NCBI GenBank assembly: GCA_023410675.1
Contig: JAEYPM010000081.1
Coordinates: 1-11,322 of the forward strand
Direction of reading: 5' to 3'
DNA: 11,322 nt
From: Bacillota bacterium
GTDB lineage: Bacteria > Bacillota > Clostridia > Lachnospirales > Cellulosilyticaceae
Shown here one piece after another: positions 1 through 7,269 of this stretch. Position 1 is the stretch's first letter; each line of letters starts with the position of its first letter. The notes beneath the pieces are model-generated. The model was not told the origin of the DNA, did no database searches, and saw nothing but the letters and a program-made list of their open reading frames with translations. The position numbers and the translations under genes are program-made.

Positions 1-125
1 CTTGTAAGTACAGCCATATGGCATAACAGCATACCTAATGGCTCACTCATTATCAACAAGTTTTCTCGGCATAAAAGGACATTTTCATTTGTGGTACGTG
101 AGGACATTTTCACTTTTGAATCACA
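1..125. mobile_element. Probable terminal remnant of an insertion sequence
   Basis: This stretch has no convincing gene and ends in sequence that looks like a transposon terminus. Read on the minus strand from position 125 it begins TGTGATTCAAAAGTGAAAAT and continues into GTCC, then repeats the GAAAATGTCC block 25 bases further in. A TG-starting end followed by spaced internal repeats is typical of IS21-like and related elements; that family link is from memory and is an inference. A frame open from base 1 to a TGA at 154-156 exists, but it runs through the repeats and does not look like a protein. The body of the element would lie to the left of the window. It could instead be ordinary intergenic DNA with a chance repeat. 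Confidence 0.35.
76..112. repeat. Two direct copies of AGGACATTTTCA
   Basis: The 12-base word AGGACATTTTCA occurs at 76-87 and again, identical, at 101-112, a 25-base spacing. Both copies are followed by a T-rich stretch. They are the main evidence for reading this region as the multi-repeat end of an insertion sequence. Confidence 0.7.
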
Positions 126-152
126 TCATTTAATAATGATTCAATATAAATA

Positions 153-181
153 TTGACATTTGTAGGATAATGCAATAAAAT
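153..181 (+). promoter_or_regulatory. Sigma-A type promoter of the valS T-box leader
   Basis: A perfect -35 box TTGACA (153-158) is separated by exactly 17 bases from TAAAAT (176-181), one mismatch from the consensus -10. Transcription would start near 188, about 45 bases before the conserved T-box Stem I. It lies roughly 28 bases outside the proposed insertion-sequence end. Confidence 0.7.
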
Positions 182-229
182 ACATACAATAAATCAAAAT
201 AATATAAACCAATAGTGATAATATGGCAT

Positions 230-507
230 TGATAAGGAGGAGTACATACGCACCTAAAGCAAAGAGAGAAGATGGTTGGTGTAAATCTTCGTGAGGGAAG
301 TATGGAAGTAGCCTTTGAGCTGTGAGCTGAACAGACATATTCTTAGTAGGACTCAACGGAAATTTCCACCGTTAAAAGGAAAGCAGTATCGGATAAAAGT
401 AGTTTGTCCCGTACTGACAGAGAGCAGATAGTCTTATCTGAATTTAGGTGGTACCACGGATATATAGTTCGCCCTAAGCAAATTTAAAAGCTTAAGGCGA
501 ATTTTTT
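230..507 (+). promoter_or_regulatory. T-box riboswitch, valine specifier GUA
   Basis: This leader senses uncharged tRNA and permits read-through into the synthetase gene when that tRNA accumulates. The canonical parts are present. Specifier loop: AGTA at 241-244 on the 5' side, closed above by CATAC (245-249) pairing with GTATG (300-304), and below by AAGG (234-237) with CCTT (312-315). The 3' side of the loop reads GAA then GTA (308-310) followed by G, which makes GUA (valine) the specifier. The distal arm AAGAT/ATCTT (269-273/285-289) encloses the GGTTGGTG motif. Stem III is AACGG/CCGTT (355-359/369-373). The T-box sequence AGGTGGTACCACGG is at 446-459, and its TGGT bulge (449-452) is complementary to an ACCA tRNA end, that is, discriminator A. 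The specifier agrees with the downstream gene being valS. Confidence 0.95.
468..507 (+). terminator. T-box leader terminator
   Basis: TTCGCC-C-TAAGC (468-479) pairs with GCTTA-A-GGCGAA (490-501), giving 11 pairs around one C-A mismatch, with a 10-base A/T loop, and is followed directly by six Ts (502-507). Its 5' arm lies just downstream of the T-box sequence, as expected if antiterminator and terminator compete. Confidence 0.9.
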
Positions 508-591
508 ATTTGCCAAAAACTTAAGTATTTTAATTACAAGCATTTAAGAATTATATTTACAAAATTTATTAATATTTTAGGAGGTAATACC

Positions 592-2976
592 ATGAATAAA
601 TATGACTTCAAACAAGTAGAAAAGAAAATGCAAGACTTTTGGCAAGAAAATGGAATATATCGTTTTGATGAGCATAATGAAAACAAAATCTATTCTATTG
701 ATACACCGCCACCTACAGTTAGTGGAAGTTTGCACATTGGACACATTTTCTCTTATACACAAGCAGAGATGATTGCAAGATTTAAACGGATGCAAGGCTA
801 TAATGTATTTTATCCCTTTGGTTTTGATGACAACGGCTTGCCAACAGAAAGGCTTGTTGAAAAAGAAGAAGGGATTATTGCAAAAAATCTTCTAAGAAGT
901 GAATTTATTAAAAGATGTACACAAACTTCTATTAAATATGAGACAGAGTTTAAAGAGATGTGGCAGTCTTTAGGCTTTTCGGTTGATTGGTCCCTTCAGT
1001 ATGAGACAATTAATCCTATGACTATGCGTTTATCACAAAAGTCGTTTATTAAACTTCTAAAAGAGGGAAAAGCATATATGAAAGAGTCACCTGTTTTGTG
1101 GTGCAGTACCTGTCAAACCTCAATTGCTCAAGCAGAACTCGAAACTATTGAAAAAGATACTACTTTTAATACGATTATATTTAAGGTAGATGAAGAAGAA
1201 TTGCTAGTTGCAACCACAAGACCTGAGCTGCTCTATGGCTGTGTATGTCTATTTATTAATCCAAAGGATGATAGATATAAAAAATACATTGGAAAAAATG
1301 CAGTAGTTCCTTTATATGACTATGAAATACCAATATTAGCAGATGAAAAAGTTGATATGGATAAGGGAACAGGTATCGTTATGTGTGCAACCTTTGGTGA
1401 TAGTACAGATGTAGAATGGTATGAGTCACACAAGCTGCCTTATCGAAAAGTTATTTTGCCTGATGGAACAATAGATGAAAGTATACCATTCATTGGAGGA
1501 TTAAAGGTATTAGAAGCAAGAAAACAGATTATTGATTTACTTTTAGATAGGGGCTTACTTGTAGCGTCAAATAGTATTTCACATACAGTTGCTGTGCATG
1601 AACGCTGTCAAAAAGAAATTGAGATTTTACCATCAAAACAGTGGTATATTGATATTCTTTCAAATAAGGAGCTGTTTTTAAAAGCAGCAGATGAAATCAA
1701 TTGGTATCCAGAGTATATGAAAAGTCGGTATATATCATGGGTTAAAAATCTTAAGTGGGATTGGTGCATCTCTAGGCAACGTTACTTTGGCGTTCCTTTC
1801 CCAGTGTGGTATTGCAAAAATTGTGGTAAGGCGATAGTGGCAGATGAAAATAAGCTTCCTATAAATCCTATGGAGACAATGCCAAGTGAGCCTTGTTCTT
1901 GTGGGTCATTAGAATTTATCCCTGAAGATGCTGTTTTTGATACATGGGCTACCTCATCCATCACGCCACTAATCAATGCCAGGTGGGAAGAAGAAAATGA
2001 TATTTCAAATAAGATATTGCCAATGAGTTTAAGAACCCAAGCTCATGAAATTATACGTACGTGGGCATTTTATACCATAGTAAAAAGCCTGTATCATACA
2101 GGGAAGATTCCATGGAAGGATATTATGATTAGTGGATTTGTTCTTGCAAAAAAAGGTGAAAAAATAAGCAAATCAAAGAATAATGCAAACCTATCACCAA
2201 AATTTATTATAGATAATCACTCTGCAGATGTTATCAGATATTGGGCAGCTAACTCTAAGCTTGGAACAGATACATTTTTTTCTATTGATGAATTAGGTAT
2301 TGCCAAAAGATTTATAACAAAACTGTGGAATGCATCTAAGTTTGCAGTAGCTCATTTACAGGATAGTAACCTAGATTTAGAGGTAGAGTTACTTCCAGTA
2401 GATCGGTGGATTATTGATAGATGTAAAAAGACCACTAGTGATATGACAAAGCTTCTTAATGAGTATGAGATAGGATCAGCCAGACATGAGATTGACGACT
2501 TTTTTTGGAAGGACTTTTGTGATTATTATCTTGAAATTGTTAAAGATCGTTTATATAAACCTGAGATACATGGTTATAAGGAAAGGCAATCTGCTCAGTA
2601 TGCCCTCCATCACTGTATGCTAAGTATACTTAAGCTATATGCTATTTATGTTCCTCATATCACAGAATATATTTATCAAGGATTTTTTAGACAACATGAA
2701 AACTGTATTTCATTACACAAAATGCAGTGGGAAGGAGATCAATCCATTGATAATGAAAGTATTGTTTTTGGAGAAAAGTTAAAAGAAATCATTATGCAGG
2801 CAAGAAAATACAAGTCTGAAAATGGGTTATCAATGAAAACAGATATTGAAGAGATAACAATTACCACAGAGCACAAGTTCATAGAATGGTTTAAGCTAAC
2901 TAATAATGATATAAAGGCATGTTGTCATGCAAAAGAAGTAAAAATAGTTCCTTTATTGCATCACGACAATAATTAA
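592..2976 (+). CDS. valS: Valyl-tRNA synthetase, type 2 (794 aa)
   Basis: A cytoplasmic class I aminoacyl-tRNA synthetase that charges tRNA-Val with valine. Seen: the HIGH motif at residues 48-51 after a PPPTVSGSL lead, and KISKS at 524-528. The CP1 editing domain shows ATTRPE (207-212) and a later GTGIVMCATFGDSTD. Cysteine pairs at 171/174 and 408/411, plus 435/437, probably bind zinc. The segment DDNGLPTE at 79-86 replaces the usual bacterial HAGIATQ-type sequence, and the C-terminal coiled-coil arm of long ValRS is absent (794 residues against about 880). Both are marks of the archaeal/rickettsial-like type 2 form. The ATG start follows AGGAGG (579-584) by seven bases. Expression should be governed by the upstream valine T-box. 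No clear terminator follows, and the dinB promoter begins 11 bases after the stop. Whether this is the only ValRS of the cell cannot be told from the window. Confidence 0.96.
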   Translation: MNKYDFKQVEKKMQDFWQENGIYRFDEHNENKIYSIDTPPPTVSGSLHIGHIFSYTQAEMIARFKRMQGYNVFYPFGFDDNGLPTERLVEKEEGIIAKNLLRSEFIKRCTQTSIKYETEFKEMWQSLGFSVDWSLQYETINPMTMRLSQKSFIKLLKEGKAYMKESPVLWCSTCQTSIAQAELETIEKDTTFNTIIFKVDEEELLVATTRPELLYGCVCLFINPKDDRYKKYIGKNAVVPLYDYEIPILADEKVDMDKGTGIVMCATFGDSTDVEWYESHKLPYRKVILPDGTIDESIPFIGGLKVLEARKQIIDLLLDRGLLVASNSISHTVAVHERCQKEIEILPSKQWYIDILSNKELFLKAADEINWYPEYMKSRYISWVKNLKWDWCISRQRYFGVPFPVWYCKNCGKAIVADENKLPINPMETMPSEPCSCGSLEFIPEDAVFDTWATSSITPLINARWEEENDISNKILPMSLRTQAHEIIRTWAFYTIVKSLYHTGKIPWKDIMISGFVLAKKGEKISKSKNNANLSPKFIIDNHSADVIRYWAANSKLGTDTFFSIDELGIAKRFITKLWNASKFAVAHLQDSNLDLEVELLPVDRWIIDRCKKTTSDMTKLLNEYEIGSARHEIDDFFWKDFCDYYLEIVKDRLYKPEIHGYKERQSAQYALHHCMLSILKLYAIYVPHITEYIYQGFFRQHENCISLHKMQWEGDQSIDNESIVFGEKLKEIIMQARKYKSENGLSMKTDIEEITITTEHKFIEWFKLTNNDIKACCHAKEVKIVPLLHHDNN

Positions 2977-2987
2977 ACATTACAGCA

Positions 2988-3016
2988 TTTACAAGATTAT
3001 TCCTATTTGTTATAAT
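2988..3016 (+). promoter_or_regulatory. Promoter of dinB
   Basis: TTTACA (2988-2993), 17-base spacer, perfect TATAAT (3011-3016). The predicted start point near 3022-3024 falls in the LexA box, so repressor binding would block this promoter. Confidence 0.75.
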
Positions 3017-3021
3017 AAAAT

Positions 3022-3035
3022 CAAACATATGTTCG
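3022..3035 (+). promoter_or_regulatory. LexA (DinR) operator, SOS box
   Basis: CAAACATATGTTCG matches the Gram-positive LexA/DinR consensus CGAACRNRYGTTCG at every defined position except the second base (A for G). It sits immediately downstream of the -10 box of the dinB promoter and 23 bases before the start codon. It is near-palindromic and precedes a translesion polymerase, the expected kind of SOS target. The consensus is known from B. subtilis; LexA binding here is an inference. Confidence 0.75.
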
Positions 3036-3058
3036 ATAGAATCGGGATCAGGTGAGAT

Positions 3059-4315
3059 ATGAGCGACAGAATTATTTTTCATATTGATGTAAATTCAGCT
3101 TTTTTAAGCTGGGAAGCGGCGTATAGGGTTAAGGTTCTTGGAGAAACAGAAGATTTAAGAGAGATACCCTCAGCGGTTGGAGGAGACATTGAAAAGAGAA
3201 AAGGCATTATTCTTGCCAAGTCAATTCCTGCTAAAAAGTATCATATACAAACAGGAGAACCCGTAATAGCAGCTCTAGAAAAGTGTCCTAATTTAAAACT
3301 AGTAAAGCCTAATTTCAATCTATATACAAGCTGCTCAAAAGCATTTATGCAAATTCTAGAGGAATACACGCCTATAGTGGAACAGTACTCAATAGATGAG
3401 GCTTATATGGATATGACCGGAACTACAAGATTGTATGGCTCACCAGTAGCTGTGGCACATGTTATTAAAGACCGAATATACAAAGAGCTAGGCTTTACTG
3501 TAAATGTTGGCATTTCATCAAACAAGCTCCTTGCTAAGATGGCTGGTGATTTTAAAAAACCTAATCTTGTGCATACTCTTTTTCCAAATGAAGTTGAAGC
3601 AAAAATGTGGCCACTACCTGTGGGTGATTTATTTTTTGTTGGAAGAAGAACTGAGAAAAAGCTTAAGTTACTGGGCATTCAGACAATAGGGCAGCTTGCA
3701 AAAACCGATCTTGCATTATTAAAGGCACACTTCAAAAAACACGGAGAAATAATCTATCAGTATGCAAATGGGATAGGGGAGGTAGAATTTTCTACTGAAA
3801 AGCAACCGAATAAAGGCTATGGAAATTCAACAACAATCCCATATGATGTAAGTACAGCAGATGCAGCAAAACTCGTTCTATTGTCTTTATGTGAGACAGT
3901 ATGTACAAGGCTAAGAGCTGATCATGTAAAGGCAGGGTGTATTTCAGTAAGTATTGTAAACAACGAATTTGAACATGTATCCCATCAGAAAATCTTTGCT
4001 TCAGCAACGAATGTTACACAAGAGGTTTATGAGCGAGCTTGCTGTGTATTCGAGGAACTATGGGATCATGTAACGCCTATTAGACATTTAGGTGTTCACA
4101 CGAGCAAACTTACAGAGAGCAATGCGTATCAGTATAATATATTTGATATGTATAAATATGATAAACATAAGAAGTTAGATGCAGCTGTTGATAGCATAAG
4201 AAATAAATATGGGTCAGATGCTATCCTAAGAGCACCTTTTCTCACCTCAAATATAGATCATATGAGCGGGGGATCATCTAAGGAACGAAAAACGGGTATT
4301 ATAACATTTAAATAG
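3059..4315 (+). CDS. dinB: Y-family DNA polymerase (DinB/Pol IV-like, 418 aa)
   Basis: A low-fidelity translesion polymerase that copies damaged templates. Seen: the first metal-binding Asp is D10 in HIDVNSAFLSWEA, with F15 at the steric-gate position. The SIDEAYMD block carries the catalytic pair D113/E114. It is followed by the NVGISSNKLLAKMAGDFKKPN finger/palm block and a helix-hairpin-helix region around VGDLFFVGRRTEKKLKLLGI. The little-finger domain fills the C-terminal third. QYNIF at 358-362 fits the QxxLF-like beta-clamp binding pattern (inference). The DVNSAFLSW form differs from the DMDCFFA of classical DinB, so it belongs to a divergent Firmicute branch sometimes labelled UmuC/ImpB. 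The ATG follows AGGTGA closely. Promoter and LexA box lie directly upstream, so DNA damage probably induces it. It appears monocistronic, as the next gene has its own promoter. Confidence 0.93.
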   Translation: MSDRIIFHIDVNSAFLSWEAAYRVKVLGETEDLREIPSAVGGDIEKRKGIILAKSIPAKKYHIQTGEPVIAALEKCPNLKLVKPNFNLYTSCSKAFMQILEEYTPIVEQYSIDEAYMDMTGTTRLYGSPVAVAHVIKDRIYKELGFTVNVGISSNKLLAKMAGDFKKPNLVHTLFPNEVEAKMWPLPVGDLFFVGRRTEKKLKLLGIQTIGQLAKTDLALLKAHFKKHGEIIYQYANGIGEVEFSTEKQPNKGYGNSTTIPYDVSTADAAKLVLLSLCETVCTRLRADHVKAGCISVSIVNNEFEHVSHQKIFASATNVTQEVYERACCVFEELWDHVTPIRHLGVHTSKLTESNAYQYNIFDMYKYDKHKKLDAAVDSIRNKYGSDAILRAPFLTSNIDHMSGGSSKERKTGIITFK

Positions 4316-4367
4316 GTAAATATATCTTTATAGAGACCTTGCTTTTGGTGGTCACATCATTATTTCG

Positions 4368-4396
4368 TTGAAAAAGAATAATAGATAAGCTATAAT
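4368..4396 (+). promoter_or_regulatory. Promoter of the lipoprotein gene
   Basis: TTGAAA (4368-4373), 17-base spacer, perfect TATAAT (4391-4396). It lies 53 bases before the lipoprotein start codon. The preceding GACC/GGTC inverted repeat (4335-4353) has no T-tract, so termination after dinB is not clearly marked. Confidence 0.7.
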
Positions 4397-4449
4397 AATG
4401 TGTGAATAGCAAAAAAATTTTTACTAATTGTGAGTAAAGGGGAATAAAT

Positions 4450-5058
4450 ATGTTAAAAAGTATTAAAAAAATAAGAAAATTAGCGATCTATTTATTTGTC
4501 CTAATAGCATTTACTTCTTTAACTTCATGTAATAATAAAAGCCTAAATGCTTCAGCAAATAATATGCACATAAATAGTAATAAGAGACAAGTTTTTAAGT
4601 GGGGTACATCCAAGAAAGAAGTAATAAAGAATAAAAGCAATAAAAACTGCATAAAAGAGAAGCATTCCTTATTATATGAAAATGAAGTTTTACCATATAT
4701 TAAGGGGGTTTCAGGTTATTTGTGTGAAATACTGTATCAATTTGAAAAAGATAAATTGATAGGTGAAATGTATTTTATGACAGCATAAAAAGATAGTGTA
4801 GATTTCATTAATGATTATAATGCAATTAAAGAAGCCCTTTCCCAGCAATATGGAGAACCCTACGAAGAGAAAGAAAATTGGAAAGAGAGTTCAGATAAAG
4901 AAAGTGGGTTATCACTTGAAGATACAATTTTAGAAGGAAAAATGAATCTAGGATCAGGTTGGTTAGTAGATGATGATACAGTCGCTAAACTTAATTTAAG
5001 CTGTGTTAATGATACACTATTTTTTACAATTGGATATAAACCTATGGCACAAAAATGA
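4450..5058 (+). pseudogene. Lipoprotein gene interrupted by one in-frame TAA
   Basis: An exported lipoprotein of unknown function. The first part (112 codons) has a lysine-rich N-region, a hydrophobic core (about residues 11-23) and a lipobox LTSC with the lipidated cysteine at C27. A mature region with FKWGTSKKEVIK follows. A TAA at 4786-4788 (codon 113) ends it. The same frame then continues open for 89 sense codons to a TGA at 5056-5058. That part looks like real protein (DYNAIKEALSQQYGEP, a GSGWLVDDDT stretch, an alternating hydrophobic end) and joins naturally onto the first half. WG.SK.EV-type lipoproteins of clostridia have this overall layout, from memory. The simplest reading is a recent nonsense mutation; a sequencing error or stop read-through are alternatives. 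Promoter and Shine-Dalgarno site (AAGGGGA) look intact. No start codon with a ribosome site lies at the head of the second half, so it is not a separate gene. Confidence 0.8.
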
Positions 5059-5105
5059 GAACTAAGATTAACCAATAAGTATAAAATTCCCATACTATAA
5101 GACAA

Positions 5106-5129
5106 ACTATAAAATGTGAATTTTATAGT
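5106..5129. other. Perfect AT-rich hairpin
   Basis: ACTATAAAAT (5106-5115) and ATTTTATAGT (5120-5129) form an uninterrupted 10-pair stem with a GTGA loop. No T-tract follows, so it is a poor intrinsic terminator by itself. It lies 48 bases after the end of the broken lipoprotein gene and may instead protect the 3' end of its mRNA. Confidence 0.5.
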
Positions 5130-5155
5130 GATAACAATAAAAGATGTTAATACCA

Positions 5156-5194
5156 AGTCACTTATATGTTTAAAATAACATAAGAGTGGCTTTT
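5156..5194 (+). terminator. Rho-independent terminator after the lipoprotein gene
   Basis: The arms 5156-5169 and 5178-5191 pair over 14 positions with one A-A mismatch and two G-U pairs, around an 8-base A/T loop. The 3' arm runs into TTTT (5191-5194). The gap from here to greA (5195-5352) contains only AT-rich DNA and a possible promoter; I see no further gene in it. Confidence 0.6.
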
Positions 5195-5266
5195 CATATT
5201 CTAATTATTCGTTATGCTAAGTATAGAATTTGCATTTTGAATATTATAAGTTATGCCCCGTGAATT

Positions 5267-5302
5267 CACTACATACTATTTTAGTTAAGTATAGTGTATA
5301 AT
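5267..5302 (+). promoter_or_regulatory. Possible greA promoter region
   Basis: A perfect TATAAT (5297-5302) lies 50 bases before the greA start, but no good -35 box stands 16-18 bases upstream (the best candidates are TACTAT or ACTATT). An interrupted inverted repeat, CACTA (5267-5271) with TAGTG (5292-5296), brackets the -35 region and could be an operator. The assignment rests mainly on the -10 box and on the terminator just upstream. Confidence 0.35.
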
Positions 5303-5352
5303 ATGAATTAGAATGTGATAAAAACTAAGTAGTCATGATGAGGAGTATGGAT

Positions 5353-5826
5353 ATGAATAATTATCTTACTGAGGAAGCTATTAAGATGTTAAAGGAAGAG
5401 ATTGAGCATAGAAAAGTTGTGGTCAGAAAGCAAATCAATGAAGATTTAAAAGAAGCAAGAGCACATGGTGACCTTAGTGAAAATTATGAATACAAAGCAG
5501 CAAAAAGAGAAAGAGGTAGAAATGAAGGAAGAATCAGATACCTAGAACGTATGATTAAATCAGCAAAGATTATTACAGATGATGCTGCTATAGATGAGGT
5601 GGGTCTTAATAAAGAAGTAACGATACGGTTTATTGAAGATGACTTTAAAGAGATATATACTATGGTAACAACTGTAGAAACAGATGCTTTAAACCGAAAG
5701 ATTAGTATAGAATCCCCTTTAGGTAAGGCTATCTTTAAAAAGAAGGTTGGGGATCGGTGCAAGATTAGTTCACCAGATGGTGATTATTGGGTTGAAATTG
5801 AAGACATAAAAGGAAGTGTTAATTAG
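5353..5826 (+). CDS. greA: Transcription elongation factor GreA (157 aa)
   Basis: GreA enters the secondary channel of stalled, backtracked RNA polymerase and stimulates cleavage of the transcript 3' end. The N-terminal half is a long helical hairpin. Its tip carries the acidic GDLSENYEY motif with D40 and E43, the residues that act on the catalytic magnesium in this family. The C-terminal half (about 84-157) is the FKBP-like domain with SPLGKAI and KKVGD. I place the start at the ATG at 5353, not at the ATGs at 5335, 5338 or 5347. GAGGAG (5340-5345) stands 7 bases before 5353, and the resulting 157 residues match the usual GreA length of about 158. The stop TAG shares its last base with the GTG of the next gene, which suggests translational coupling. 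Many Firmicutes carry more than one Gre-type factor, so this may not be the only one. Confidence 0.93.
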   Translation: MNNYLTEEAIKMLKEEIEHRKVVVRKQINEDLKEARAHGDLSENYEYKAAKRERGRNEGRIRYLERMIKSAKIITDDAAIDEVGLNKEVTIRFIEDDFKEIYTMVTTVETDALNRKISIESPLGKAIFKKKVGDRCKISSPDGDYWVEIEDIKGSVN

Positions 5827-7268
5827 TGAACGCTCCTTTATACAATGCACTCATCCATTATGCCAAAACTAAAGAAACCTTTCATATGCCAGGGCATAAG
5901 CTTGGGAAAGCTAAACTATTACAAGATATAGAACCTTTGAAAATAGATAATACAGAAGTTATGGGACTTGATGGTCTCTACCAAGCACATGGCGTTATAG
6001 AAGAAGCCATGCAGTTAATGGCAGGCTTTTACAAAGCACAGGATACATTTTTTCTTACAAATGGGGCAACTGCAGGAATTCTAGCAAGTATTCTAGGTAC
6101 TGTGAAAGAAGGAGAGAAGATCATCGTTTCAAGAAACTGCCATCATAGCATGTGGCATGCTTTGGTATTATCAGGGGGCGTGCCTATTTATGTAAAGCCT
6201 AAACTTCTAAAGCATCAGTATATAGAAGAAGGTACAATTGTTGGGGCAGTGAGAAAAGAAGATATAATAGCGGCTTTAGAGAAACATCCAGATGCAAAGG
6301 CTGTTATGATAGTGAGTCCTACTTATGAAGGGATTATTTCAGATATTAAGGCGATTGCTGAAGAAGTGCATAAAACAGGGAAAATATTCATTGTAGATGA
6401 AGCACATGGGGCACATTTTTGCTTAGACGGATTTCCAAAAAGCAGCATAGAATTAGGAGCAGATATTGTGATTAATAGTATGCATAAAACTTTGCCAGCA
6501 CCAACTCAAAGTGCACTGCTTCATATCGGATCAGATAGAGTAGATAAGGCAAGTGTATTAAGTGCCCTAGAAATGATTCAGACAAGCAGTCCTTCCTATA
6601 TGATGATGGGTATTATGGATTATGTGCGTAGCTACATAGAACAAAATCAGCAGATAATAAAAAATGATTATACAGAGCCGTTATTAAACTTAAGAGAAGA
6701 ACTAAAGGAGCTAAAAAAAATAAAACTAATAGATAATCAATCAAAACAATTTTATGATATGAGTAAGATCGTTTTATCTACGTTAGAAACATCTATTACA
6801 GGGTATGAACTCGCAGAAAGGTTAAATAGAGATTATGGTATAGGCATAGAGGTAGCCTTTAGTAAGCACATTATTCTCATGACCAGCTTTTCAGATACAT
6901 CAGAGGTTTTTGAAAAACTTAGAAAGGCTCTTTTTGAAATAGATGAAGAAATAAATGAAAATCATAGCAAAACAATACTTAAAGGATATATAGATGATTC
7001 ATACATGAGTATTACGCAGGGAATAGCTCCAAGATCCATTTATTATGCAAAAAAAGAATGGATGCGTTTAGATTTAAGTTTAGGAAAAGCCATTGCACAG
7101 TCTATTATGCTCTATCCACCAGGCATACCTATAGGAGCAATGGGTGAATATATCGATGAGCAAATGATTGAAACAATAAAAAAACTAAGGGACAAACTTA
7201 TTGGAATAAAACAAGATAAAGATGAGATAAGAGTATATGTATCGGATCTAATGAAGAAAGGAATCTAA
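5826..7268 (+). CDS. yaaO: Orn/Lys/Arg decarboxylase family protein, YaaO-like (480 aa)
   Basis: A PLP-dependent fold-type I decarboxylase of basic amino acids, cytoplasmic; the substrate (lysine, arginine or ornithine) cannot be read from the sequence. Seen: FHMPGHKLGK at 19-28 and FLTNGATAGI for phosphate and cofactor binding. SRNCHHSMWHAL follows. VDEAHGAHF has D191, which contacts the PLP ring nitrogen. NSMHKTLPAPTQSA has K221 as the Schiff-base lysine. The C-terminal domain includes GIAPRSIYYAKKEW and YPPGIPIGAMGE. There is no N-terminal wing domain, as expected for the short form of about 480 residues typified by B. subtilis YaaO. The GTG start overlaps the greA stop by one base and has an AAGGAAG site about ten bases upstream. 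It lies directly before tmk, as yaaO does in B. subtilis. A link to polyamine synthesis is an inference from the family. Confidence 0.92.
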   Translation: MNAPLYNALIHYAKTKETFHMPGHKLGKAKLLQDIEPLKIDNTEVMGLDGLYQAHGVIEEAMQLMAGFYKAQDTFFLTNGATAGILASILGTVKEGEKIIVSRNCHHSMWHALVLSGGVPIYVKPKLLKHQYIEEGTIVGAVRKEDIIAALEKHPDAKAVMIVSPTYEGIISDIKAIAEEVHKTGKIFIVDEAHGAHFCLDGFPKSSIELGADIVINSMHKTLPAPTQSALLHIGSDRVDKASVLSALEMIQTSSPSYMMMGIMDYVRSYIEQNQQIIKNDYTEPLLNLREELKELKKIKLIDNQSKQFYDMSKIVLSTLETSITGYELAERLNRDYGIGIEVAFSKHIILMTSFSDTSEVFEKLRKALFEIDEEINENHSKTILKGYIDDSYMSITQGIAPRSIYYAKKEWMRLDLSLGKAIAQSIMLYPPGIPIGAMGEYIDEQMIETIKKLRDKLIGIKQDKDEIRVYVSDLMKKGI

Positions 7269-7269
7269 C

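Noticed and set aside
1..153. Frame open from base 1 to the TGA at 154-156 as a C-terminal gene fragment
   Set aside because: The translation passes through the direct repeats and resembles no protein family I know; chance openness over 51 codons is possible.
4335..4353. GACC/GGTC inverted repeat as a dinB terminator
   Set aside because: Only four pairs around an 11-base loop and no T-tract; too weak to call.
5335..5352. Upstream ATG starts for greA (5335, 5338, 5347)
   Set aside because: The GAGGAG site at 5340-5345 is correctly spaced only for the ATG at 5353, which also gives the usual GreA length and N-terminus.
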